This document shows, in pieces, positions 31,826-44,318 of a DNA stretch of 64,000 nucleotides. Each line of letters starts with the position of its first letter. The stretch's first letter is position 1. The stretch is from NCBI GenBank assembly GCA_014898415.1, contig RCTD01000001.1, forward strand, positions 2,852,001 to 2,916,000. Reading direction: 5' to 3'. Position numbers and translations under genes: made by a program. A model generated the notes under the pieces. It was given only the letters and a program-made list of their open reading frames with translations, did not search any database and had not been told where the DNA came from. This stretch comes from Stromatinia cepivora (Eukaryota > Ascomycota > Leotiomycetes > Helotiales > Sclerotiniaceae).

Positions 31826-33401
31826 TTAAGCTACTCGAGCCTCATTGTTCTTTCCTAAAGTGCTCGGGCTCTCTGGCGATTCATCATCACTCATCAATCC
31901 CTCTAATTCAAACTCTTCCGCATCACGAATCTGCCTTGAATCTGTATGAGTATGTCCATTCATACGTGGGATTCTGGCTGGAACTCCTTCCCCGTCCTTT
32001 GGAGGCACTGGAGGCGCGCTGGTGTTGACTGCATAGATATGAACCAACACGTTGGTTAATAAGAAAATGAGGAAGGCGAAGCTGTATAACACAAGTACGT
32101 AGGATACGTGAGTGATTCCTGCATCCGAGATAAGTTTCATTTGTTCTTCAGTAGCTCCCATGAACAAGAAACCAGATGCGTAAAGTAACTATAATTATTA
32201 GCCCATAGTCTTCGGATTCTGAAAAAAGAACTTACAAATGGTGGGACATATTGGAAGCTGTTGGCATCACCATCCTCAGAGAGTGAAGCCTTGTCTCTCA
32301 AGAGAAATCCAATCTCAATAATTCTGGAAAGTCCAGCAGCCATCAAAGTATATCCAAAAACGCTGTGGACCATCGTGCTGAGTGGAAGATGTTGTGGGTG
32401 ACCAGACATTGCCCATCCGGTAATGAAGATGACAAATCCAGGAATAAAATTTCTCTTTGGTGATCCATCTCTCTTTCTGCTCAACCAAACTCCTGCTAAA
32501 CCAGCAGTCCACCAGATTACTCCCATAGTAGTGTGTTGAATATCATTTGCAACCCAAGCACCACCCCATCTATGTTCGGTGAAAGTGTTGACACAACCCC
32601 AAGCTGCAATAACTGCCGAATCGAAGAATTCTTGGGATCGTCCGGTTTTTCTCAACCAAACTTGTCCGACAAGCATAACAATCGTGAGTAGGATACCATA
32701 GCCAATAAATGCACTACCCATGATGAAGTGTGCAAGACATTGGCCAAGATGATCATCGCGGCAGAAACCCAAAGCTGCAATACCACCGAAAAGCATTTGT
32801 ACCCAAGCTACGACTGGCATCGCCTTTCCAACAATTCCATGGCCATGAACCGCGACCTTTCGAATCTTTCCGTGGAAACCTTTGGTGATGTGGAACTTAA
32901 GGTAGATACCGAAAACGACCTGAACGGCAAGCATGAGCATCAAGATATTGGCGAAAGCTGAATGAACATTCTTCGCAAAGACTCGTCCTCCATGGAGATG
33001 CCCCAAGAAATATCCCACCACTGCGATAACTGTTCCTAATATTTGGACGGGCACATGCCATCTATTTCGCACAATCTATGACCTTATTAGCATACCGCAA
33101 TAATTCATTTCCAACTTTTCGCCTACTCCAAGAACCATTCCGGTCGGAAAGATAATGCCAAAGGCCAACATCTGCAGTAAAATATGAACCCATAATGTCG
33201 AATCCTACATAATCATAATTATTAGCATTCGCTGATTCATCCCCTGATATATGGCGATGAACATACGATAGGTTCTATGCTCATAGCATCTCCGTCTTGG
33301 ATCTTCGACATATCTCCTCCGTGTGCGTTCGTTCCTGTTGCAAATAAGGCGATTCCAGAAGTAGCCACGAAGGCCAGACGACCACCATTCATAGTGAACA
33401 T
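31826..33401 (-). CDS. YTP1-like: Ytp1-family integral membrane protein
   Basis: Four exons on the minus strand, 33267-33401, 33127-33204, 32236-33075 and 31826-32188, give 471 residues, all in phase. A signal-like start (ATSGIALFATGTNAHGG) precedes the first domain: LWVHILLQMLAFGIIFPTGM, RNRWHVPVQILGTV, GHLHGGRVFAKNVHSAFANI and HGIVGKAMPVVAWVQMLFGG. This b561-like His-rich helix bundle matches the DUF2427 N-terminal part, and the later WWTAGLAGVW, GHPQHLPLSTMVHSVFGYTL and the SYVLVLYSFAFLIFLLTNVL helix match the Ytp1 C-terminal domain. About ten helices are visible. The cytosolic tail is acidic and Pro-rich. Conserved His in helices suggest heme or metal binding, but the family's function is not established. 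Confidence 0.88.
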
Positions 33402-36400
33402 ATTTGCACCAGCGTTAATGGCCAACGGGTGGGCCCCTGTATTGTCTGAGTGTATAGAATTGTGGTAAGACGAGCAAGATTGCAATGATGGTTTCGAGGC
33501 TGTTTAGGTCCAAGAGTAAGAAAAGATGTGGCTGCTATCCCAAGGACAATGAAGTGTTGAGACGATAGGTGGCAGTCAAATCATGCGATGAGAATGAAAG
33601 AAAGATATTATGAAAAGGAGGTAATAAGATTGAATTTCTTTCTACTCGCTCGTATCGTATATAGATCCAAGATGGATAGTATCATCGGTAGTTTCAATAA
33701 CCTATTTCTAATTCAGTGATATTAAATTGAGGTCTCGCTGATCATGCGATAAATTTGATTGGTACGGATGTTTCGGCATATTGGATTTGTATCACGTGAA
33801 ATTATTGCACCGCCACAGTTTAGATGATGAAATTGCTGGCATTTTCGTTGACCGCCATCTCTCGTCTGTATATATGTACATAGTAGTTACTCATCTTGCA
33901 TGGAGGACTACAAAATCCGCAGAACAACATGCCGCCCCGCTAAACATTGTGTAAGCTTCCTTGCCATGTATATTTAGTATATGGATATCAATAAAGCCCC
34001 GCGAGATAGTTGTACCTATGATAACTTGATGGTCTGGGTAACGCGGTAGTACCATCGCATGTTTTCCGTATCCAGCTCACATGAGCGACTAAGCCTACTT
34101 GGTAGCAATGGTCACATTAGCCACGAATTCTAGCTGTGCTCTTCCTCAATCTAGCGGCTCTATATTGTCTATCTTTCTCAAAATCTCCTTGATGACTTCA
34201 ATGGCCTTGTCCTAGTTATCCTGTCTGACTTGGTTTAGCCAACTTCTATATCTCCTCCAATAAAACTCTAAAATATCGTAATAGAGTATATGAGTTTAAT
34301 CCTTATATATATAATATCTTTTCTGACCAATATAGTCTTGTTTTTCTCGAAACCATCTTTTTCAAAATTACCCTTCTCGAAACTATTCTTCTTCATCACA
34401 TTGTATACCATCGCTGGGTAATAGAATTCTCGGGGGGCTTGAATACTTAAGCTGCTGTATGGATATACTCAATATTTAAGATATAGGTCCAGGAAATGAT
34501 TATCGGGGTTCTATTGGCTTAAATGCTCAGTATAACTTCTTTACAGTATCAATACCATCGTTAGGGAGTACAAAAAGGAAAGCATTGCTGATAAAGTAGA
34601 AGAAATTATTTCCTTCAAATATAAGCTTATTGGAATTCAACTGTAGACCCTTTATAGGTCAAGAAATAATGACAGTATAACTCTTGTAAGTCTTTATAGT
34701 TTTGTCATTGATATCAATTCCTTTGATCGAGATTTGCATTGATCTGATGGAAATAGTACATATGATAGCAGCGGTTGCAACTTCGGTCCTGCAGTTATTG
34801 TTATCTTCAATGTAGTCAGCAATTATTCTTTGATGAGATTTACAACCCTTATTGAGCAATTGGACTTTCCACTACTTGCGAAGAATAGCATAAGACTACG
34901 GCAAGAATACCCCGAGAGAGACTTATTGCTGGTTTGCTATGCCATAAACCTACATCCTCTTGGTTCCCGAGGACTGAATTAGCCACAAGTTATCTGTCGC
35001 TCGAAATGAAAAACCATGTTCTACGCGTTCCATTACAGCAAAATAATCGGATTACTAGCATGAAATAAGCTGATTATCTAGGTTGCAATATGAAGTGAGC
35101 CTTCTCAACGTCAGCTTCCTTTCACCCCTATAATACTCAAAGTTGATAGCCGCCATTATATTCAATCGATTCTTTTATTAAATCTGCATACCGATTTTCA
35201 CGGCGTTCGGGATTCAGTCAAAGAATAGGCGAATAGAGGGCTAATACAAAGGGTTGTGTTAGTATAAGTCTCTCTTATAAGAACTTCTCAAGCAAATGGG
35301 TTTAATCTTTGGTCTCACTCGTAGTGGCTCGGACTAAGCTGGCATATAAAATGACATAGATTTTGCCCCTTGGCTCCCTGTCTCACCAAATCTGGATTAG
35401 TATTATATAGGCCTATCTGCAGAACCGCGGTTCTTTCCCCGACATCCACGAATCCTTCTTGATGAAGAATTGGGACAAGGTCTCTCTCACGCCAAGTTCA
35501 GACTGGTTCCCCTCACAGAGAAAATATCCTGCATCAAACGTGCAAAGTCATGCATCGCCGAACGCTGCTTATTATCGACCACATTTTCGGCCTCAATGAA
35601 CTGGATCTATACCCAGGCTTGACCACGCAGCAAGCCTACGCACGGCAGCATTTGTAGTTGCCCTGCGGCTATCGGCGTGAGGTTCTGATTCACAATGTTA
35701 GAACCTTCTGCAAGGCTGTTGGCTAAGAGCTGTTAATGTCTTGGACCTGGAATGTTGTGCCAGGTAGTGGGGACGAGAGGAACGCATAGAAGCATGCGCC
35801 CACATTCACAAAGGAGTACTCGTATGCCCTTGGTGGCTCCAAAAATTATATTCTATCGGATCGACTTATTTGAAGAAACATGTCATGATTCCTGCAACCT
35901 GGTTTTGGTGTGGATACAGAAGAATGACTCAAAAGCTTCGATGTTCAAGCACCGGATCCGAGCACTCAATAGAAGGCGCATCTAATTTGGATATTATGGC
36001 AAAAGGATGCGCTTATCAAGGTCTCAGCGAAGTTGAAAGATCAGATTGAAGGTCACAAGGAAAGCCTTTGATGTAATTTGCCCTTTTCAAATGACATAGT
36101 TCATAGAACGAGATGATGAAATGGCATTGGCATTATGAAGGTTAGTTCCATCAGTTCAAATTCACCAACTAAGCTAGGTTGCGATGTCCTATATATTTCC
36201 AATCTTTGCTACTTCCCTCACCAAACATATCCCCGTGGTACAGTGGTCTACGCCTCCACCTATGCCATAGTAATCGAGGCCCTCTCAATCGGGCCAACTA
36301 GGGGACAGCTTGGGACAGTCATTCTATAGTATGAAGTTGGTTGGGACTTACGGGGAGCTTAACGGCTCTTCGTGGTTTTGCCTTTTTCTTACTCCTTGAG

Positions 36401-36761
36401 TTTTTATTATCTGAGGTTCAATACATTTGAATGTTTTGATTCGCTTCGTCGCGAGCTTCAATTTGCTTTTTTGTGGGGCCTTTTTGGCGACGTTGAAGTG
36501 TGGTGACGGCTTCTCACATCTAGCTCGTGGTGAATATCTTAGTCTAAAGAATTCGAAAGAATCTATTAAGAATCCGCCAGAAGCCACTATTGCAATAGTT
36601 TCGGTTGATGGTACATCAAGTTCCTCGTTTAGGATAGAGATAATATTCTTCTGTCCGATATTTGGTAATATATATCAATATGTGACACGCTGAGTTGGAC
36701 AAAATCCCCCAAGAATCACTTTTAGACCGTATAGATGATGTGGCCATCAAGAACCATCATC
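33402..36761. other. Gene desert with decayed sequence
   Basis: No intact gene over 3.3 kb. The first 500 bp are the Ytp1 promoter side. 34100-34900 is AT-rich with protein-like fragments riddled with stops (listed separately). 35400-36060 has higher GC and short coding-like pieces (for example KISCIKRAKSCIAERCLLST) broken by stops, perhaps another dead gene. Confidence 0.5.
34100..34860 (-). other. AT-rich decayed sequence, possibly transposon-derived
   Basis: Minus-strand frames give protein-like pieces broken by stops, for example RYRSWLNQVRQDN, a stop, then KAIEVIKEILRKIDNIEPLD (about 34140-34270), and CKSHQRIIADYIEDNNNC (about 34800-34850). The TA-rich bias and repeated TAG/TAA inside otherwise coherent pieces are what repeat-induced point mutation leaves in fungal transposons, but no terminal repeats or recognisable domain were found. 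Confidence 0.25.
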
Positions 36762-37251
36762 ATGGACGCCCAGAAGCTCACACTACCCTACTTCACCTTC
36801 TCCCACGTCTCCCTGTCATTCTGTTTACCTGTTCTGAGAGACGCTATTGCTGCGGCCAGCAAGATCTATCGCACCCTCAAACCAGGCGGTACTGCTGTCA
36901 CGGCATTTTGGTTGCAGATCCCGCAAGGAACCCAATCCTCAACCCAAGGACCGAAGTTACATCAGAAACTTGTTGGTGGAAGGAGGGTTCAGGTTTGAGG
37001 ATGTACAGCTGTACGAGAAGTCGGTCCTTCTGCCAGTCAAATCCTTGGATGAGTTTGCAACTGCTATCTGGAGCGCAATTGATCAGCCAGCTGGTGGTTG
37101 GTCCGCGGACGATGATGAGGACAGGAACGTTGCGGCGGTGGAATATAAAGAGCTCCTGGGGAAGGAAAGTGGACATGACGCGGATTCCGATGGCAACATC
37201 ACCCTTGAGGCCATCGCTCAGATCGCCATCGCCCGCAAGCCTAATATATAA
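36762..37251 (+). pseudogene. SAM-dependent methyltransferase remnant
   Basis: Two frames together resemble the C-terminal part of a small-molecule methyltransferase. The first gives YFTFSHVSLSFCLPVLRDAI and IYRTLKPGGTAVTAFWLQIP, where LKPGG is a typical post-I methyltransferase motif. Between about 36920 and 36950 the frame moves by one base, then gives KDRSYIRNLLVEGGFRFEDV, YEKSVLLPVKSLDEFATAIW and ends EAIAQIAIARKPNI at 37251. The SAM-binding N-terminal half is absent upstream. The gene is therefore both truncated and frameshifted. The GC content is above its surroundings. Original substrate unknown. Confidence 0.65.
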
Positions 37252-38004
37252 AAGCCATCATGACTTCTTCTGTAGGGACGCAGTAGTTGTCAGAACGAAA
37301 TGTCGACATTCAGGGCTATACGCCTAAAATATCCTATCTTTTACTGCTGTTAGCTTTGATAACTAATCTAGAAATCCCTCTAAGAAAACATATCACAATT
37401 ACAATTCAACAGTTCTTTTTACTCACACTTTTAACTTTGGGCGATTTTGGATTCTACGCTCGCAAATTTAAAGTACCATGAATCAGTATCAAAATACTCT
37501 CAAATACTATTAATAAATCAAAGTTAAAAACATACAAAATTAGAAATAAAGACCTCAGTAGATTACTCAAGTTGAAATAGCCAGAAAAAGTGATTGTTGA
37601 TGAAAGTTGTCTATGATAGTATCTATATATGTTCCTTTCTCTTCCAATTATTCCCTTTTTGCTTTAATCCTCATCTCAACTTCTCTGAGTCGATAAGATC
37701 CCTTTTACTAGCGCGTGAGGAATTCATAGTGAGTCTTATTGTATAATTCACTCGCAAGAATCAGTCCTATTGTCAAACCCACAATAGCATCAGATCGTTA
37801 GCTTAGCGGGCAGGTATCCACGCGCAGAGCAATATTAAAGTTTTCGATCTCATCACCTTCAACCCATTCCCCGCACACCATCTCACAAATAAACACCTTC
37901 CTCCACAACCATCAACCCGGAATCAAAGTTCTACAAAATCGACAAACCAGAACCTCAAGGTAAGTTAAACAGATTACTATCTCCACGAACAAAATACTAA
38001 CGCG
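37252..38004. other. Intergenic region
   Basis: AT-rich, no gene seen, except that a possible upstream exon for the small ORF at 38005 ends near 37959, before a GTAAGT donor. Confidence 0.5.
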
Positions 38005-38184
38005 ATGTCAGAAACCTCAAACTCAATCAACCACCCAGTTCCTCCTTACGATCCATCAACAAATATGCCTGAATCTACTCCTCCAACTACGACCGCGCCT
38101 GTCACTGGCCCAAATACAGTACCGTCAACAATCTCATCAACTCTCAATAATCGCCCCGGTAACCGAGCTTGTAATGTCATGTGA
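38005..38184 (+). CDS. Small Thr/Pro/Ser-rich ORF, 59 codons
   Basis: ATG at 38005 to TGA 38182-38184: MSETSNSINHPVPPYDPSTN followed by PESTPPTTTAPVTGP and ending NRPGNRACNVM. The ATG lies inside a near-perfect intron (GTAAGT at about 37960, CTAAC branch, GTCAG acceptor at 38006-38010). Splicing would join an upstream frame ending KFYKIDKPEPQ to the same downstream frame (ETSNSINHPVPPYD), so the gene may be longer at its 5' end. No upstream ATG was found in that frame. It could be a small real gene or a fragment. Confidence 0.35.
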   Translation: MSETSNSINHPVPPYDPSTNMPESTPPTTTAPVTGPNTVPSTISSTLNNRPGNRACNVM

Positions 38185-40672
38185 AGTTACAGGTAGAAGG
38201 CGGGTGGAAATGGCGATGGCATGTCATGGCATGGGTACTTGAAATGTTTTTAGGAAGAGCCATGGTTTATGGGTGATGAGATGGTAGATATGGTTTTGGT
38301 ATGCTATCAACGCTGCGGATACCTTTGCGGGGTTACCTCACGGGCAGATAGACAGTGGATAGATGGGAAGAATAAATTACATACTGAAGAGAATCCTTCT
38401 GAAAGCTCTACCAAATTTCTCACTGGATTAATCCATTCAAAGCTTTGTTTTTAATATTACAACCGCATTTTTCTGCAGCATATCTGCAGAAAATCAATAC
38501 ATTTTGTATCAGGTTAACAGCAAACTTCTGAACTCAAAAACAAAAAAAACATTATAACCTCCTCTAGCACATGAGCATGATCCAATCCACATATTTATGC
38601 ATGAAATTGATCCTAGAATATTTTGACATTGCACAATGCCTGTCCACTCTCGAACCTATAATTCTTGGCATTGTTAGGGTAGATTATTAGTGAGGTTTAA
38701 CCGAAGCCCCTTTTATATTCTTCAAAGGTTTACTCATTATTTTCACATTTTCACATTTCTTTTGATTTTGTACTGTTGTTTAAGAAGGTTTATGTGTTTC
38801 ATATTGATCAACGGAAAATATGAAGGAAAACTTGGTTTTATTAGGATGGTTGCTTTGTGATGGTATATATGACTATTGTTGATTTTTAATATGGTAAGCC
38901 AATTGAGCTGTGATTTGCCTATGTTGGCTATCTCAAGTAGATGTAAGTCAAGTAATGACAAAAAGACATATGCAAGCCATATAACCTTCTGCTTTCTATT
39001 ATATACTTCTATTTCTGCTATCGTGAGTCTTAATGCCATGTGTTAAAAGGGCCCCTGGGAACAACATCAACTTAATCACCACTTGGCAAGTTTCCTTAAG
39101 CACTCAGAGGTAGTGACTTATTGAAAGAATATTAGAAGATTGGGAGTACCATTTTTTGAGGAATTTTCAGGAGGGCAGAAGACTAGGTAGATACCATTCA
39201 GATTTGCGAATACTTTCCTCAATATTGTACTTTCTAGATTGGTACCAACTAACTCGAACACAAATCCAAAGCATCATGCAATGATGAAAAAAGTAATAAT
39301 TAGATTTCCCAGATCTAAGGCCTACCAGCTGTATCATGAGTGAAAGCATCATGAAATTTCAAACAGCTATCAACAACATCACAGAATCAGTCTCTGCACA
39401 ACCTCCTGGTCTCTCAATGGGTAAGATCAGAATTTGAGACAAATATGAGCTTTGAAAAGTGATAGATTCATTCCCTTATTAAAATGAAAGGCATGGCAGC
39501 TTAGACTATTTTAATATTTGTGACTTTTATCACTAACCATACAAACAATATTTTTCAACTATCTATCTTCGCAGCCTTTAGAAGATCTTGCACATCTTTC
39601 CAACATAAAGTCATTTCGAACCATAGATTAAAGGAATTTAGGCTCAATAAGAGGTTTTTAAGCGGTTCTCCAAGAACCTCTTTGCATCCCTCAAATTTAG
39701 TGTAATATCATAACTACCCAATCAACTACCCTCGAAGGAGTCTTGAAGTTCTGTTGCATATCTCGAGTTTAGGGGTGTATCTATCCTATCCAATTAAGCA
39801 CTCTAGAAGTAGAATTTGAAACGCATTACTAGCTTTTAGTACAATATTCAAACAGCTTATTGAAGTTTGTTTCGTTACCCCCCCCCCCCTTCCCCACACA
39901 GGATCAAAACTCCCATCCAAAAATAAAGAAAACTGATAGCTACAATATCGACATACAATCCAACCTCTATCTAACACCTTCCACCTGTCCAAATACGATA
40001 TTAACTAAGGGTTAAAGATTGTTTTTGTGATAAAGAATTACCAGATAATCCAAACAATTCAGATAAGTCTCAACAATCAACTACCATCTTCTTTCTGAAA
40101 GCTTACACTAATCATACTTACATGGTTTTGATAGGACTCCATTGCTACCAAGATATCAAGCTCCTTGACTCACCATTACAATGCCACTACAATGGTAATA
40201 TATCAACCCTCAATCACCATCCTCTTTGTCTGCCAACCTACTTCTCCGCCCTCCGCTTCCATACAACAATTTCACCCCCTTCCCTCTGCACCAGCACCAG
40301 TACCGGCACCAAAATCCTTCCCAGACTTACCCTCTCACCACACCAAACCATCAAATCAAATACTACACACCTAGTATTACATCTTCTACATCTCCTACAT
40401 CTCCTACATCTCCTACATCTCCTACATCTCCTACATCTCCTACATCTCCTACATCTCCTACATCTCCTACATCTCCTACATCTCCTACATCTCCTACATC
40501 TCCTACATCTCCTACATCTCCTACATCTCCTACATCTCCTACATCTCCTACATCTCCTACATCTCCTACATCTCCTACATCTCCTACATCTCCTACATCT
40601 CCTACATCCCATCCAATCCAATCCAAAGAAGATAAAAAAAGCAATCACACACTCTAACCGCCATTCTAAAAT

Positions 40673-40703
<31 letters not shown>

Positions 40704-41917
40704 TACTTCAGCTCATCTCAACAACCACAACTAAAACTAAAAATCCATCCGCAAAAACGAGACGAAACATTTTTGAAGTCGCAAGATAAACTCAACAACA
40801 CCTCACGTATAAATCTCCTTCCAAGGCTTCATCTCACTCTGAAAGTATCCCTCTATTCCTCTCCATATTCCTCCTCCGAACCGCACAACCAATATCTCCA
40901 TCATTGATTCATTTCCAATTCAACTTTAGCTATCCAACCACAACGCGGTGTTTATCTCTCCACCTCTTCATCTCTGCATCTCGCTCTCGCCCCTGCTACT
41001 CCAACCATCTTTCAATTCTCAATTGCAGCCCCAAAATTCCTAACACTCGACCCATACCCAACTCCCAAGAAAGAGCTATCTTCAGCTCCATCTCAAGCAC
41101 AAAAATCAAAATCAAATACTATCCCAAGCACCAAGGACGACAAACATAACAACCATACTCGCACCCCCCTCATCCAACCTACTAACAATAAGACCTATCA
41201 TCACCTTCCGCATCTATTAAATCCAATGAAATGAAATAAGTATAAATAGATGAAAGAGAAGGAAAACTGATATGAAATATAAGATATGAGATATGAGTAT
41301 AACTTGAAGTACATCTCACTCTTGGCCGACAGGGAATATGATTATGAATTAGGGAGGAAAGAGCAAGCTCATCATGCCTTGTATTAGAGAGATGGGTAGG
41401 AGTGGTAAGTAAGTGATACTTGTAAGTTAATACCAAAGCATCACTGCTGAAACACGGCCTCTATTCATCCACCCACTCTCCAAATAGCACTTTAACATTC
41501 AAATCAATTTCAAATCACAATCTCACACCAACGGCCAAATCGCACAACTCAAATCAAGCAGATTGAAAGATAGGGAGATATGCAATTAAGCAGAAAGCTA
41601 TACGTAACGCCATGTGGGTACATATCCATGCCAACGCCTATGCTAATAACGCATTATTCCCAGTGTTCGGGTCCCCAGGTACCATACCTCTCCAGCAATC
41701 CCTCATTATTTCTTCACTGTACCTGCAGTATAGCCGTTTTTGTATGCCTTTCCAGAATGCCAGTGAGCTTGAGCTTCTTCCTTAGAGCCCCAGTCTTACG
41801 CTCAAATTGCAAAGTTTACTGTGTGTTATTTTGTCAAGCATTTGTGCGCTCCTTCGTTATTTGTTATCAACCACTCATCCAACCACCGTTCATAGTATGA
41901 CGAAGATCATTCACGAG
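38185..41917. other. Gene-poor region with minisatellite
   Basis: No supported gene over 3.7 kb. Includes a C10 run near 39880, the 9-bp minisatellite at 40386-40609 and a CA/TC-rich plus-strand tract to about 41200. Within the tract a frame at about 40908-41229 reads somewhat like protein (APKFLTLDPYPTPKKELSSA), preceded directly by a stop in the same frame. Confidence 0.5.
40386..40609 (+). repeat. 9-bp minisatellite (CTACATCTC)25
   Basis: About 25 nearly perfect copies of CTACATCTC. A 9-bp unit keeps every frame open, so long repetitive ORFs appear on both strands (SPT, LHL, CRR and GDV repeats); none has independent support. Followed at about 40675-40702 by a short (CACCCT) repeat. Confidence 0.95.
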
Positions 41918-42786
41918 TCATGGTTCACCGAGGAGTCTCGCTGTGATATCACCCATATAAGCCTCCTCTAATTCGTAGTCCTCCCCGTTATTGTGGTCGA
42001 TATGGACGAAGTTGAAGGCCTCCACAACCTTTTCAATGTCAAAGCCCATGGATACGAAACGATCGACGAGAGCTTTGTTGTATCCTTGATACCTGTCGTA
42101 ATTTTTTGTTAGCGTACCATTTACTATAAACATACCAGGGAAAACAGTTGAAGGAAAACTGGCGTACTTCATCATCTCCTGTCGCGCCTTCTCTTCCTTT
42201 GATTGATGCAATACCGGTGCTGGGTATGAAGGGCTTGAAGCGGCGCTTTGGGACCATTTTGTGACTGGAGGAGCACCGGCATGATGAATTGCCCAGTCGC
42301 GTGCTTTTTGTCGAAATCGCTCGGGGTGGGCGAGGTACATATTGGCTACTTCAGCGTCTTGGGGATCCTTTGGCTCGGGTGTACTAAGGAGGGATTGAAG
42401 GGAGAGGAGTGCGGACTTGATGGTCAAAACAGGAGACCAAGCCGAGCCCAAGGTATCGAGGCAGATAGCACCCTATTCAAACGTCAATATTTCCTTTTCT
42501 AACCTACAAAAATAAAACCTACAGTCTGACTGCTGATATTTGGATGCCAGAGTTTAGTTACGAAACTCATCTGCGGAGGACGGAATGGGTATTCGTTGGG
42601 GATCTTGATATCAACGAGATATGTGCCTCCTTCATATGGTGTGTCTGGTGGACCTGGAAAGGAAGCTCGAAGGTTGGTTAGATCGCTGTCACTACCATCC
42701 CTTGATTGGCAAAAAATTTGAGACTCGGGATCATTTGCAATATCGTTGAGCTCTTTGGCAATGCGACGAATTCGGTTTGAAGACAT
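41918..42786 (-). CDS. UBC1: Ubiquitin-conjugating enzyme E2 with UBA domain (Ubc1/UBE2K type)
   Basis: Three exons on the minus strand, 42523-42786, 42168-42472 and 41918-42092, encode 247 residues, all in phase. The UBC fold covers residues 1-150: [51 protein letters not shown], and the catalytic Cys at position 92 in [15 protein letters not shown] linker ([18 protein letters not shown]) leads to a C-terminal UBA domain ([20 protein letters not shown], residues about 203-245). The Cys position and the UBA tail are those of Ubc1/UBE2K, which builds Lys48-linked chains. It is divergent from RPT2, a proteasome ATPase acting on the same pathway, which may or may not be meaningful. Confidence 0.93.
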
Positions 42787-44318
42787 TTTTGTAGTATTAT
42801 GTTAGATGGGATAAAGGTTCGAGTTTAGAGTTTCGAGGTTAGAATTTACTCTTTTGTTCAGGTTCGAGGGTAAATGTCTTAATTTGACTCGGCAATTTCG
42901 TTATCGCACTGTATGATTCTGAGATTTCTCTAGCTGGTGAATATTGGTCGAGAATAATGTACGGAGTAGTAACTTCGCTATTATCCTCAAGCTATTTCAA
43001 AGTCAGATTCAGAATTTCACTGAAAATGATAGCAAAAGAAGGATGGGCGAATGATGAGAACTAGGGGCAAGGTAACATTTATACAAGACAACTTACGAAA
43101 AACGCCTTGGAGAGGTTGTGGTGTAACCAAAGAAGTTACCAATACCGTATTGGATTGGTACTTGACTTGAGGATCTTAGTTTGGCGGGGGTATTGATAAA
43201 ATGGTGTACTCCGTTCTGTTCGACCCACTTTCTGGTCAGTCAAATACCGTATAAACTCAAGAAATCACCGTACGGGAAGAATGCACTGTGTTGTGTATTT
43301 CGTACTTCACAGCTTATGAGAACGGAGGGAAAGAGAATTAATTCTGTCTGTGATATATCCTGAATAGGTTAATATGACGAACCTTATATGCCCAAAAGTC
43401 ACCCAACATATGCTGTGTAAATGTAATAATACCTATTATTATATTGATTGTACGTGGTTCTTGTAATATGATTTAAGTGAATGGGTTGATTGTGAGGTTT
43501 GCAAGAAGAAACGCAGAAGTGGAAAAATTTCCTGATTTAATCGCTTTTTGTATGAGAATACTGGATTTTTAGTATATATCGGAATACCGGACAGTTTTAG
43601 GCTGAATCCGGTATATCCAGTATATTTTTGGTGTGGAAAACCTTGAATTTTTTCGGAATTTTCAAATTCCGATGCTTTTTCAATCTAATATCGGAATATC
43701 TAAAATTCCGATATCAGTTGACCTATGAAATCCTTGAGATCTCAGATTAGTCATGAATTTTATCGGAGTTTGAAAGTTTCGAACCTCAACTCACCGTCGA
43801 TCTTCTTCTTAAAAGGGTTTAGTGACTATTCTTATAAGTGAGTTTTTACGGTATGGAATTATTATATAAAGGTTCGGAGATAAAATTTAAAGCATAAAAT
43901 CTGTATGAGTTTGAATAAAATTTTATGCACATTTATTTATACCGGAATCCTCTTTATACCGGATTTAATTGGCCAAATATTTTGATCCGGTCATCACTCA
44001 CTCCATGGCTGCTGCTAAAAATAAAATAAAAAGTGAATGCCTTATAACCTGAAGCTCTGATAAGGCATAAAAAAGCTACACAATCACCGGATGGTCCAAG
44101 CTTCCCACCCATTCGCGTCGTTCTTGTCGCCTTGTTGCATCGTTTGTAGAGAAGGCTAAAGAGTTATCAAAGCTGTTGTTATTACAGACACAATATACCA
44201 TCTTTCTCAACCTCAACCACCACAAATACCCAGTAGATCTAAGTATCTCCATTAGGATTCTGGATATTCTGAATTCCTACACTACCTACTGAAAGCTTCT
44301 TGATATACCAAGAACAAC
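42787..44318. other. Divergent intergenic region UBC1/RPT2
   Basis: About 1.5 kb without a gene. Contains an AT-rich block of inverted repeats at about 43560-43720 and the leaders of both flanking genes. Confidence 0.6.
43560..43720. repeat. Inverted-repeat cluster with GGAAT/ATTCC arms
   Basis: Several related words (TATATCGGAATACCGG, GAATCCGGTATATCCAG, TTTCGGAATTTTCAAATTCC) crowd this stretch. The clearest hairpin has 10-bp perfect arms ATATCGGAAT (43688-43697) and ATTCCGATAT (43705-43714) with a 7-nt loop. It may be a small inverted-repeat element remnant; no target duplication was identified. Confidence 0.6.

Noticed and set aside
40386..40609. Regular repeats resembling a CRISPR array
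   Set aside because: Units are contiguous 9-mers with no spacers, and the genome is eukaryotic.
40670..40704. (CACCCT)n resembling a telomeric repeat
   Set aside because: Filamentous fungal telomeres are usually TTAGGG; this is a short degenerate microsatellite beside another repeat.
40122..40907. Long ORFs with LHL/PTS/RRC/GDV repeats on both strands
   Set aside because: They are by-products of a 9-bp minisatellite that leaves all frames open; flanks lack consistent coding character.
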